A stretch of 64,000 bases of DNA from Celoporthe dispersa (Eukaryota > Ascomycota > Sordariomycetes > Diaporthales > Cryphonectriaceae), in NCBI GenBank assembly GCA_016584495.1, contig WAID01000002.1:1736001-1800000 (forward strand). The letters run 5' to 3'. The notes under the pieces were generated by a model. That model was not told where the DNA came from, did no database searches, and was given only the letters and a program-made list of their open reading frames with translations. Below are positions 1-12,152 of this stretch, in pieces. Made by a program: the position numbers and the translations under genes. The first letter of the stretch is position 1, and every line of letters begins with the position of its first letter.

Positions 1-400
1 TTTAAGTATGTGTCTCGGAACTTAGCAGAGATAAGACCAAGCCGGAAGTGGTGGTTGACTGTGACGGTATTGCCGGTGCCGCTGCGGAGTGGAGGTCATG
101 TAAGTCATATAATTTCTCCGCTGATCATAACTTTTGCCAGCTTTATTTTTTTCTTTCTTTCTCTCTGTCTCTCAGATTCATGTTTTACCTCACTCATTAC
201 TTGCAGAATGAACAGATGTCTTGACTATCTAGTGCATACTAGTCCTCATTGTTTTATTTATCTTCCAAGTCCGGAAAGTCGCTCCGAATCGCCGCTTTCA
301 GGCCAAGTTTAATTGATATCATCTCTTCTCGAAAACTTGATGCGAAAGCAGCTCTGAAAAAGAAGAAGGAAAATCCCAGTCCGCTCAACGGCATGCAAGC
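1..400. other. Left-edge non-coding stretch
   Basis: No gene can be supported here. A T-rich, pyrimidine-rich block (about 140-175) and a GTAAGT at about 109 could be an intron of a gene running in from the left: the frame starting at base 3 is open across bases 6-110 before that donor. The piece is too short to identify. Confidence 0.4.
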
Positions 401-1458
401 TCATGCCTTGGACTCAGTGACAACCAAGTCCAACATCTCATCCATGTGCTTGAGGTACACCGAGATGTGTCCCTCGCCCTCCAGCAGGTGAGGCCTCATG
501 TGTTCCTGCGGAAGATGGGTTGTCAACCACTTCCCATGCGAATAAGGCACCATCTTGTCCAGACTGCCTTGGTACACATGGATAGGCACCTTGACCTCGC
601 CCATCTCGAATCCCCACGGCCGCATCAACTCCAGGTCGTCGTCGACCCACCCGTCGACACCAAGCCGGAGGCCCTGCCGGAACTGGTCCACCATGAACTG
701 AGCCAGGGTGTCGTTCCCGAGAAGGGCCTCCCTATCGACGTCGGGCAGGATACTGGATAGTTCCTCCACCAGGCCTCCTGCATCCGATTGCGTCAAACCG
801 GGCATCTCTTTGAGGCAGTACTCGCGTACTGCTTCCTCTCCCTTAGCATTGCCTCGTACTCCTCGAGGTCTGTCGACAGTTGCCAGTGAGTAGTCAGCCC
901 ACGAGCTTCAGCTTTTGATATATGTATATATAATCGTTATGGTCCAGACTTACTACTTTCTCCTTGTCCTTCGCTGTAGTCGAGATCCTCTGCATTCGTA
1001 GGGCCCCCGCCGGCAATGACCAAAGCTGCTACACAGCCGGGCAGTCTTGCTGCACAAGCTATACCATGTGGGCCTAAGACGACTTGTAAGTGATTGTCCG
1101 CTGGGAATCCCAGGGTGGAATGAGCAACTGCATCCGCACCTCCCCCGCTGTATCCAGCAACGACACAGCGCTTGGCACCCAGATGTTCTAGGAGCGCCTC
1201 GACATCGCCCACAAAGTCAACCACCTGCCTCCCAGGCCTTCGTGTCGAGCTGCCATAGCCCGGTCGGCTGGGCGTGATCAGACGGATCCCCTTTGCGGCG
1301 CAGGCAGCGCTCATGGTCGGGTTCGGCCCGCAGGCGCCGACTGTGCCGTGCAGAAAGACAAAGGGAAACCCATCCAGGGCACCGGAGAGGGCGTACTCCA
1401 GCTTTCGGCCGTCCTGGAGAGTGAGAATTTGGGTGTCCACTGGGTTGATTGTTGCCAT
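401..1458 (-). CDS. Alpha/beta hydrolase, two exons
   Basis: A small alpha/beta-fold hydrolase of the kind often annotated as 'alpha/beta hydrolase' next to fungal metabolite genes. The first exon (about 938-1458) has the HGT oxyanion-type motif near residue 35 and the nucleophile elbow GYSGGG near residue 98, giving Ser as nucleophile. The second exon (about 401-880) supplies the C-terminal half, with an Asp in the VPIHVYQGSLD stretch and a catalytic His in the EGEGHISVY stretch, so the triad is complete. The intron has donor GTAAGT and an acceptor after CGACAG. The start at 1458 was chosen because the translated text upstream (Lys/Glu-rich, then hydrophobic) looks like 5' untranslated sequence and MATINP begins the conserved fold. 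It lies tail-to-tail order behind the PKS on the same strand (343 bp away), so it may act on the PKS product, for example by ester or lactone hydrolysis; the substrate is inferred, not shown. Confidence 0.8.
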
Positions 1459-1800
1459 CGTTGCAGGCTTTCTCTTCTTCTTTTCCTCAAATCTTTTTGA
1501 TACGTTGAATTGCTGTGGGAATCTCTTTTCCGGGTTGGGCTTACTGAGGGCATTATATATTACTTCTGGTGTGCCTGTTACAGTGATCAATAACGGGAAA
1601 AGGCGACTAGGAAGGATGAGGAAGGTTGTCAGTAAGCCACACACAAAAGTGCACTCCACCACCCTATAAGGTCATTATGATTCATGATTACTGGGTTAGA
1701 ATCATCTATTACCACCGACAACTCATATCTTGCACACAATAAAAAAAAAATCCATTTAATCAGAATCCAAACTGAATAGCGGCAACCATTAAACGCAAAA

Positions 1801-4800
1801 TTATTCAGAGACAATCAAAGAGCTGACAATGCTCGCAGCATCATCCAGACACTTCTCAAATCGAGCCAGCCCATCCGAAGGTCCGACGATGGAGAAGATA
1901 GTACTGTTTGCATTATGATTAGCCTCGAAACGCTCTAGGATGGAATAAAAAAATGTAGCTTAACAAGGGCCAAGGGGGAAAGAGAACTTACTCCTCTTCA
2001 CGAGGGGTATACAATATCCAGAACGCATCGGGCCAGAGCAGCAAGTATGACTGGGCCTGCGACGCCTCCGAGTCTGTAATGCCCGAGATGAGGCTGCGTG
2101 GCTGCACTCTCCGGTAAAGGGGATCCTGGAAGATGGCAGCGTGGTCCTGTCCCTCGGGCCACATCGCCTGGATGGCATCTAGAAGGCTGTAGTGGTTCTC
2201 GCTCCGCGCGGCCCGCCCCGAATTGTCGTTGATGTCGTCCGCCGCGCTCACCATCATGGCCCTGAGCTCCTTTCTGGGGACTGAGGCGCTCGTCGCCGCC
2301 GCGCAGAAATCTGCGACGACTCCCGAGACGTGCTGGATCATGTCGGGGCGGGCCTTGTGGTAGCGCGCCATGTTGACTGCTTCCCAGCTGGCCGGGTTGT
2401 AGCCAAAGTAGAGACGGCTCGCCAGCTGGATGGTGACGTCCACAATGGCCTTGATGGGTAGGTCATAGGACGTGAACAGCTTCTGGCTCAGCGCGGGGAG
2501 GATGTGGACGGCATGTTGGCGCAGGGAGGCCATGTGCCGGTGTTTCTGGCGGAGGGTCTCGATCTGCTCCTGCAGCTCCGGGGTTGTGACGGCAGCGTAC
2601 TCTTCCAGCTGGACGTTCTCACCACGCGTCTTTCTGCTGGTGGTGGTGGTGGTGCTATCTGTCTTGTGCCCGGGCTGGTACTCACGGATGGCCTTGTGGA
2701 TGGCCTCGTTCATCCGCAGCATGCTCTGGCCGTCCAGCATGGAGTGTTCGCCAATGAACGAGGACGTTCCGTTCTTGGCCACAATGAACTGCACGCTCTT
2801 GTCATACCACCGGTTGGAACCGTCACCCTGGATGCACTGCCGGATTCTCTCGGCAGTCGAGAAAGCCTCGGTGTCTTCAAGACAGACAAGGAATGCGGCA
2901 GCGTCAATCGTCTGGAGGTAGGCCGCGTTCTGCGGGTCCGTCCTGAGGAGGGCCTCCCGGTTCTTGGCCCAGGAATCGCGATTATCGGATGTCAGCAGGC
3001 CAACCGATGCGTCGAGGTCATCATCGGGAGACGCATCCAGGATGGCCTGGAATATCTCCTCCAGCCTCTGGACAGAAGTGTTCTGGGCGGCGCCGTCCCG
3101 GAGGGACACCCTAAAGACTCGTCCGTGCCGCAACACGACGCAGTAGTCCCCTTCATACTTGCGCATCTGGTCACAGCCAACGTGTGGCTCGCGGGTGGCA
3201 TTAAACAACCACGTCGACGAGTACGTGCAGAGAGGAATCCCGAATGGAGCTAGTCCCTCCACCTCTCTAGCCTCCAATGCTTGTTTGTGGCTGAAGACCG
3301 CCTCGGTGATGACTGCGGCACGTGCTGCCTGCGAGTGCGGCACAGGGCTGTCATGGTGCGTGACGCTGAAGCTCTTGTGCATAAGAGGAAAACGAGGGCG
3401 TAGGTGGAGGGTCCTGGTAACCACCTCGTGGCTCCAGCTCTCTACGCCCGGGTCGGCCGCGCGAGCGGCGAGCTGGTCATAGATCTGACGGGCGGTGCTG
3501 CCTCTTGCGACGAAGGAGGCGACGGCTGACTTGAAGTTCGCCAGCTCCTGGGGCGACCTGGTGAAGTGGCTGGCGTTGGAGACGAAGTATTCGAGGGAGG
3601 CTTGAAGGTCCGGAATGGGCTGGCGCGGGAGAACATCGACCTGGCGACAGCAGTCGTGGCCGTGCTTGGCCTTGCCGTGGCTGGGATTAAAATTCTCTTT
3701 TCTGCCACCTGTCGCCGTCCCGTTCGCTGCTCCGTCTCCAGGCGAGGGTGTCTCATGGCCTGACGAGGCATCTCCGCGGACATCGTCGCCGATCAGCTTC
3801 GACCTCGAGGCGAGGATCTCGGCAAGAGCTGGAATGCTGCTCGCGCCAGTTACCTCTGCCGCAGAGATTGCCACCTCAAACGACCGCACCATCCAGTTCT
3901 TGATCTCGATCGACACGAGAGAGTCCATACCAAAGGTGGCTAAGGGCTGATCCAAGCTGATATCCTCGACAGGGCGGTCGAGGACGACGCAAAACTTCTC
4001 GATAATGGCCGCGATGATGGCCTCCTCGGCCTCCTTCATCGAGTTGGCTGCCTTGATGGATGCCTGCACGTCGACCTTGCCGTCTCCAGAGCCACCACCG
4101 CCACCACGCTTGGAGCGCGTGTAGGGGATCATACTCAGCGTGGGGTTGGCAAGGGAGTATTCGTCGTTGACCGCGACGATGGACTCTCGGTCGAACCCCA
4201 TAATGGTCTGCGCACAGCCGTCCTGCGCAGCTCGTGGGCCCATGGCGTACTCGACGACCTTGAATACCTCTTCAAAAGACATCAGGATCACGCTGGCCCG
4301 TAGTAGGCCCTGCTGCCGGGTAGATAGGGAGGTGACGGCCTCGGAGCCTTTAACGGCACCCAGGTTGAGAGAGATGTAGCGGGTGCCAGACGAAGAAGAT
4401 TGTTGTTGTTGTGCATGCGCAAAAGCGTCCTGGAAGGCATTCCCAGCGGCATAATTGGCCTGTCCCGTCTTGCCGACAATGCAGGTGACAGAGGACAACA
4501 TGATGAAGAAGTCGAGATGAGGCGAGGAAAACGCGGCATCTAGGTGGAGAGTCCCCTTCACCTTGGGACCCAGGGCGGCATTGAAGTCGTCCAGGCTCAT
4601 GTGAAGCAGCGGATGGTCTCTCAGGACCATTCCGCCGTGGATGATACCCCTGACTGGAGGAAGACTCTTTTGACAGAGCGATGCAACGGTTGTTACATTT
4701 GACATGTCCGTGATGTCGCACTTGGCGATGTGCAGCTGAGCGCCGAGTGATCGTATGTCTTGTTCGAGCTGACTCTTGGTGGGCGCATCCAGGTCGCGAC

Positions 4801-7800
4801 GGGACAGCGAGACGATGTGACCAGCGCCGTGCGAGGCCAGGACGTGAGCAATTCTCTTGCCGAGATCGCCGAGACCACCGGCGATCACATAGGTGCCGTT
4901 CCTGTCGAGCCGCAGAGAAGGCGGCGGAGGGGTCACCGCCCTGACCATGAGGGTCTTGTGCTCTGGAATGCTCAAGATGACCTTTCCTTTGTGCTTGCGA
5001 CCGGCAATGAGGCGGAAGGCCTGCTCAACGTGGTCCATGTCCATCGTCATGAGCGGCGTCACGGCCCTGAGGACGCCCTGGTCCAGAAGCTTGACGATCT
5101 CCCCGAAGCTCTTGTACATCTGCAGCGGCCTCTTGTTAAACAAGACGAGGAGGTCCACAGCAGCAAAGGTGATGCTCCTGTCGAAGGGAACCATGTTCAG
5201 GTAGCTCCTCTTGTAGATATCCGCCTTGCCAATCTCCAGGTGAAAGCCCAGGGGCGCAACACAGTCCCAGCTGGAGGTCAACATCTCGCCCGCGAGCGAG
5301 TTGAGGACCACATCCACACCACGGCCCTTGGTCACGCGCAGGACACCTTCCCTGAACGACGTGTTGCGAGATGAGAAGATGTGTGTCCCGGGTATGCCGT
5401 ACGAGTCCATAACCAGCTTGCGCTTCTCGGCGCTGCCTACAGTCGCAAACACTTCCGCACCGACCCACTGTGCGATCTGGATGGCGGCCTGGCCCACGCC
5501 ACCAGAGGCAGCCTGGATCAGAACCGTCTGACCCTTGGAGAGATGGGCAATCTCGACCAGGCAGTGGTAGGCCGTGAGGAAGATGATGGGCATCGAAGCA
5601 GTGGCGTCAAAGCCAAGGTGGTCCAGCGTCGGCGGCAGGGCGTGAGCCGAGTGCCCTTTAGGCGAGGATGGCTCGAGAAGGCTTGTGCGCCCAGGCCCAT
5701 GACCCGGTCGCCCACCTTGTACTCGCCATGGAGGTCGTCACCCACAGCAGTCACCACGCCAGCGCACTCGCCAGCCATGGGAAGACCGGGAAGCATCTGG
5801 CCCAGGGCGATAAACACATCTCGAAAGTTGACGCCGTAGGCGCGGGCCTCGAGCTGGATCTCGTCTGCCGCGAGAGGTCGCCTGTGGGCCTCGTCGTCGG
5901 CAAAACGCACGCTGGAGAGGAGGCCTGGCGTCTCGACCTCGAGTTTCAGGGGCCTCGTGGCGTCCTGGTAGGCGCAGAGGTCCAGCTGGGCCTGTCCGTT
6001 CACCTGGTCGATCCAGCTGTTGAACTTGGTGTCTACCTGCGCACGAGGGATCATGAGCTGCCCGCTGGAGAGGCGGTACTCGGTCTCCCCGGAAGGCTGA
6101 TAGCCAGGCTGCGGCCAGAAACACGTCTCCGCCACGCGCATTGCCATGTCCACGACAGCACCCAGGTCTTTGTCCGAGGCAGACCTGACGGACCCCTCGA
6201 TGTCGAGTGTGATGATCCGGGCGCTGTCGTTTTCACGACGCACCACGCGTGCCAGACCCGTGACGAGGCCCTTGGTTGCGGTGGCCTGGGGGCAGTCGTC
6301 TTCTTGGAGGCTTACCCACAGGAGATACTTGCAGGTCGTGAGCAGTGCCTTGAGTTTCTCAAAACCCTTGTGGCTCTCAGGGAACGCCAGGATGCTGGAC
6401 TCTGCATTGTCCAGGACGACGTAGACAGTGTTTTCCCTGACCGTGAGGCTGGACTCGGGATCCCACGGCTCGCTGGTGGATAGGAAGCCCTGTTTCTCGG
6501 CAGCAGAGGCCATCTTGTCCCCGAGAGTCCTGGAGGCAGCAGACACGGGAGACGTGCAGAGCATGTGGACCGTATCGACCTCAGTGCGAAGTGTCTGGTT
6601 CTCGGGTTCGGTGTCCAAAGCCTTCGAAACCATGACCGAGGTGAGCGGCGTCGTCCCTTCGTGGTCGTGGATCGCCACCTCGACGCCATTGAAGGAATGC
6701 GCAGACAGAAGCCTATGCCACCCGTCACAGGTCATCAATGGCCCCTGGTCTTCTTTGATGCGCTCGTCTTCAAACGCCCACCACCCAGGCAGCGTACCAA
6801 AGATTGTGTTACCGAAGGCCGTGAGGCTGGTAATCTCCACGAGCACGAGCCTACCTCCGGGTTTCAGGAGCTTTCTGGTGTTGGACAGGGTCTCCGCTAT
6901 GGACGGCGTCGCGTGGAGCACGTTGGAGCACATGATGAGATCGTACGTGTTGGCCTCGAACCCCTGCGCGATAGGGTCACGGGTGATGTCAAGGGTCTTG
7001 TACTCTATATAGCGATCCCATACAGAGAACTTAGCCCTGGCCTGCTCGAAGAAGCCGGACGAGATGTCGGTGTAGTGATAGGTGTCCATGAGAGGTCCCT
7101 CGGGGCGGTCCAAGGCCTGGAGCAGGGGCAGTGTTGATCCTCCCGTGCCGGCTCCTATCTCTAGGATGGCCATGTGAGGCTTCTTGAAGGCCAGGAGCTC
7201 CATGTACCTGGCCATGTGCGTGTTACTATGCCGGATCATGCCATGCGCGTAGAAGTCGTTGAGCAGGTTGCCCTCGAGCATGAGGGACAGCGAGTCGACC
7301 TCGCCGGTGAGGATACTGGGCAGTTTCTCGCCAATCCGGGCCAGCATACGGCCATCGATCTTGGACTCCTTGGGGAGACGCTGGAGGACGGACGTGTCTG
7401 GCTCAGAGCCGATTGTGGACATGATCTGCCGGTGCATGTCAGACTGTAGGTATCTTTCGATCCAGTTGTAGAGTCTTAGGAGGTGGGGCGTCTTGATCTT
7501 GTCACTGGCGGACCGGAGCTTGTGGAAGGCATCACGCAGATAGATATTAGCGGCCTGTTCGATCACGGCATGCTCGTTGCGGATGGCGCGGGTCTCCTCG
7601 GCAGACGTAGATGCGTACATGCGCCTCTGTAGCTGCTCCTGGCCTAGGAGGTCCGCGTCGTCCTCCCACCGCATCGTGTAGTTCATTTTCCGGTGGAATG
7701 GGACCGAGTTGGCGTCGTGGATCTCCTCGCCGATGGAACGGAGTTGCCATTTCTTCGTGGCGGCGACGAGATCAAGGCTTCCGTCCTGTCGTCTCTGGTA

Positions 7801-10800
7801 GCACCAGGAGTTGCCGCTGGCGGAGGATTTCCCCTCTGGAGTAATGTCAACGGCGACAATGAGCTCGGAACCGGGTTCTCTGGTGATACTAGCAGATATG
7901 AAGATCTCGGACATGAAGACGGGCATGAGCGGCGAGTTGCTGCATTCCCTCTTGAACATGACAGCCGCCATCTGGTTCATGGCGTCGAGAGTAGCCGGGT
8001 GGATAAGATGTGGCTGCAGGAATGACTTGGGCATGAGCTGGGAGATGTCTGGGATCGTCATCGTCGCGTGCGCCGTGCAGTCTCTGCTGATCTTGATGTT
8101 GGAGAGCGTCGAGAAGCTGGGCCCAAAGTCGTTACCAGTCGACCGCAGCATGGAGTATACCTGGTCCGAGTCGATGCTCTGGCTGCTGGCGCGCTGGATC
8201 TCGTCGAACTTCTGAGCTGCGGCTTTCTGCACCATTACCTGCTCGTTCAGAATGCCTTCGACCTCATCCGACGTGCTTGACTTGGTTTGTGCCATTATGA
8301 GGCCGGTGGAATGCTCACTCCAGGACCCGTCTACATCATAGGACAGAACCCGAAACGCCTCCCAAGGACTGCTGTCACTGGTTCTGCTGCGCGTGAGGAC
8401 GAGCTGGAGCTCCACCTCGGGCGTGGACCCGTCTAATCCCTCCTCCTTGAGCACGACGGGCTTCGAGAAGGTTACGTCTCGCAGGAGAAACCCGGTGACT
8501 TCTGCTGACGGGCTGCGCAGCTTCGTTAGCTGTGCCATGGCCTCTAGAGCCATTGCGGCGTAGCCAGCGCCTGGGAAGACGATCATCCCATCCACGACGT
8601 GGTGTTTCAGCCATGGCATGTCCTTGACACTGAGATGATATCTCCATCGTGGCTCGTGGATGTTGCTGACGACGTCGCGAAGCCCGACGAGATCATGGTA
8701 GGGAAACTGACGGAATCGGTGCTCGCGACTCAGACGAGACTCGCACCAGTACCTCGTGCCGTGGTCGAATGCGTAGGTAGGAAGATCAGACAGCGTCTTG
8801 AACTGCACGTGAGCCCGCGATCCACGGGGGAGTTCCGGGCACAAGAGAGCGCGAAAGTCAACGGGGCTGCCAACTTCGAAAAGCCGAGCAGCAACCATGA
8901 GGGCTGTGACGGAGGCGTCCTTGTTCCTGTGCAGACACGAGGCGTAGGTATACTTGTAATCAGTCTTCTGGGCGAGTATTTGCCGGATAGGACCCATGAG
9001 AGCGGCGTGAGGGCCAATTTCCACGTAGAAATTGGAAGGGTCCCGGATCCCGGCTGAGCTGGACATCCCATCAGCAAGAGAAATCAGAGCATCACTGAAC
9101 CGGACTTGAGACACCAAGTTCTCCGTCCAGTACGACGCATCAAAACCGGAGGTCTTGCGCTGCCCGGTCACCGACGAGTAGAAATCAACTCCGCCTAACA
9201 GCTCGGCCTCACTTTTCATGCCAGCAAGGGCCTCGAGATAGTCCCGGGCGATGGTTTCCATGTGGTGAGAGTGATAGGCCGTGTCGACCTTGAGCTTCCT
9301 GGCGAACACGTCGCGGCTCTCGAGCACCGCCCGCAGCTCGTCAATAGCAGCCTCGTCTCCAGAGACTGTCACGCTGTCTGGGCTGTTCACACAGGCAACC
9401 CTGATCTTGCCACATTTTGCCTGCTTGGCTAGAGGAGCGATGACGTCTTCAGAGGAACCAACTGCCAACATCGATCCAGGAACCGGGTTCATCTCCTTGG
9501 CCTTGGCTGAGATTACACCGCGGCAGTAAGAACTATTATTTCATCATGCGCACAATATCAGCCTAAAAAGTTCCCACTAATAATAATAATAAATGGTTGT
9601 ATAAGAAGGAAAGAAAGGAATCTAGGGTGGGAGGGGGAGGGGACTGACGCAATCATGGCTGCTTCATGGGTTAGAGCACCTGCTGCATAGGCAGCCGCGA
9701 TTTCTCCAGAGCTGTGGCCCACGACGGCTTTGGGAGCGATGCCCATGTCCGCGAGAAGATCAACCAAGGCGAGCTGGATGGCCGTAGTGGCTGGCTGGGA
9801 GATCTCGCTCTGGCCAACACGCGATTCTTTCTCCGGCTTTGTGAGCTCCTCGAGCAGCGACCACTCGCAGCCTCGAGCCCGGAGAATTTGGTTAGATGAT
9901 TCGAGGGACTGCCGAAAGATGGTGGAGCTGCTGATGAGCTCCCGCCCCATGGCATACCACTGAGCGCCCTGGCCTGTGAAAACAAAGGCAATCTGGATGG
10001 ACGATATCCCAGTCTTGGACTTGATGGCCTTGCCCTGGCCAAGCTCAGCGGAAAGGTCGGCCTGAGTCGATGCCACGAATGCCGACCGCCATGGAAGCAG
10101 TGATCGTCGCGTGTTGAGCGTGAAAGACAGGTTTCGAAGGTCATCGTAGCTCAGGTCTTGCCCAGCCAGCCACTCCTGGAGATTTTTGGCCGCCGACTTG
10201 GCTGCCGTCTCAGACGCAGCAGAGAGCGTAAAAAGCAGTGGACCTTCCTTGGATGAAGATTGAGCAACGAGGCCATTCTGCTTGTTTTGACGACTGTGTC
10301 CATTCAGCAGGCCATTGGTGTTGGCATGATGCCCATTGACACCGTTGAGACGAGTGTCATTAGTTTGGCCGTTAACGGCCTTTTGGTTTCCGCTATGAGC
10401 AGCCGCCAATGCGGACTCCACAGACTCGAGAACCACATGGCAGTTGGTACCACCATATCCGAAGCTGTTGACAGATGCTCGCTGAGGCCCAGCATGGCCT
10501 TTTGGTGCCAGCGGAAGCAACTGCTGCGGGACCTGAACGAACTTTAGTAAACAGAAACCATAAGAGGATACTGCTCAATAAGCATACCGTGATGCGGCGC
10601 TCGTCTAGTTTCAGGCTTGGCTTGGGAGTCTCAAGATCAAGGTGAGGTGGGACCTGACCCTTCTTCAGGACGAGTATGGTCTTGATGAGACCAGCAACAC
10701 CGCTTGCGGCCTCGAGGTGACCAATGTTCGCCTTGACGGACCCGAGATACAGATCTGTCTTTCTAGCCTTGGTCTCGTCACAGAATATCTTGGAGATGGA

Positions 10801-12152
10801 TGTAACTTCTGCATTATCACCTAGAAATGAATGTGAGTATTATATCGAAAGAATAGTCTTGAGATCAACACAAAGATTAGTGAGTACTTACCAGCTTGTG
10901 TACCCTGTACTCGTTGATCATGGCTAAGTTAGCTGACAGGTCATACAGCCATTGTCGAAATTAAGATCAGAGATGATGAATCTTACCGTTCCGTGGGCCT
11001 CTACATAGAGAGTCTCGCCCGGATCGATACCAATAGATGCATGGACCTGTCTCATTAGGTCGGCCTGTGCATCTGGGTTTGGCAGTGAAATGCCTGCCGT
11101 CTTTCCGTCCTGGTTGAGGGCAGAGTTCAAAATCACTCCGTGGATAGGGTCACCATCTGCAATAGCATGGTCGAGCAGCTTGAGCACGACAGCGGCCGCA
11201 CCTTCGCCGCGGGCATAGCCAGAACCGCGGCTATCGAAGACATAACATTTTCCATCAGGGTTGACCATCCTGGAAGCAGCGCATTAGTACACATGTCCTG
11301 TCTCTCGTTTACATACAAAAAGGCATAAACATACCCAGAGGAACTCATGGTGACGCATTGGTCAGGGTGAATCAATAGCTCGGTGCCACCGACGATAGCC
11401 ACGCGGGATTCTCCAGCCTTCAGCGTAAGACAGGCCTGGTGCAAGGCTACCATGCTTGCAGACTGTAAAAAGGACAAGTTCAGCTTCTACAGGTCACAAA
11501 AAAAATGGGGGAGCTTGAATTGAAGTCTGAACAACATACACAGCCAGTGTCGATAGTCATAGAAGCTCCTTTGAAATCGAAGATGTACGAGATACGGTTC
11601 GATAGCGTGGCCTCACCTGTGCCCGTGAGATGCGCCCTTGGGATCTGTGAAAGATCCTGATACCCTATTTACAGAGGTCAGCAAGTTTACAAACATCATC
11701 TTTTCTGAAAGAAGAAAAAGAAGAAGAAAAGGGAAAAGGGACAAACCCATTCTATCATAGTCACGGCCGAATACGCCGGCGAAGACGGAGGCGTCTGAGC
11801 CTTTGAGGGTCTCAATGGGGATTCCGGCGCTCTCAAGTGCCTCGTATGATGTCTCCAGGAGCAAACGCCCCTGAGGATCCATTGTCTGCGCCTCATAGAG
11901 GGAGCAATTAAAAAAGCGGGCATCAAAGTGAGAGATGTCCTCTTTCAGGAAATAAGAGCTCTGCGAATTCAGAGACGCACGCTGCTCATGGTGAGGATGG
12001 AAGAAGGCCTCGGCGTTCCATCGATCCTTGGGAACTTTGGCCCAGCCTGACCGACCCTCTTTAATCAGGTCCCAGAGCTTCTCGGGGGTGGAGGCGCCTC
12101 CAGGAAGACGACAACCCATGCCAACAACGGCAATGGGTGGTGGATGTGCCAT
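1801..12152 (-). CDS. Highly reducing type I PKS with C-terminal carnitine acyltransferase domain
   Basis: Iterative highly reducing polyketide synthase of about 3,200 residues. Domains in order with rough residues: KS 1-430 (active site DTGC split from SAS by an intron near 11500, His in EAHGT and in NIGHLEAASG); MAT 560-870 (GHSSGE); DH 970-1280 (HHVVDGMIVFP, Asp in HPATLDA); C-methyltransferase 1450-1580 (EIGAGTGG); ER 1880-2150 (AASGGVGQAA); KR 2210-2410 (Rossmann GGLGDLG, Tyr in GQANYAAGNAF); ACP near 2530 (GMDSL); choline/carnitine acyltransferase 2710-3200 (catalytic His in GEHSMLDG). In characterised fungal PKSs with this last domain it releases the chain by transfer to an alcohol acceptor and can reload it. 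About seven short introns lie in the KS/MAT part. The ER reading frame is broken once at 5653-5659 by one missing base. The longest C-terminal frame stops at 1988, but a conserved-looking extra exon (about 1801-1938) probably follows. Start chosen at MAHPPPIAVVG, the standard KS beginning. Confidence 0.93.

Noticed and set aside
10..312. Open frame of about 100 residues at the left edge
   Set aside because: Composition is unconvincing, it overlaps a T-rich intron-like block, and another frame reads slightly better; not callable without sequence to the left.
5653..5659. Programmed minus-one frameshift as the main explanation for the PKS break
   Set aside because: YYY is GGG, a weak slippery site, and the same contig has several other one-base breaks that lack any slippery motif, so a sequencing error is preferred; kept only as a finding to check.
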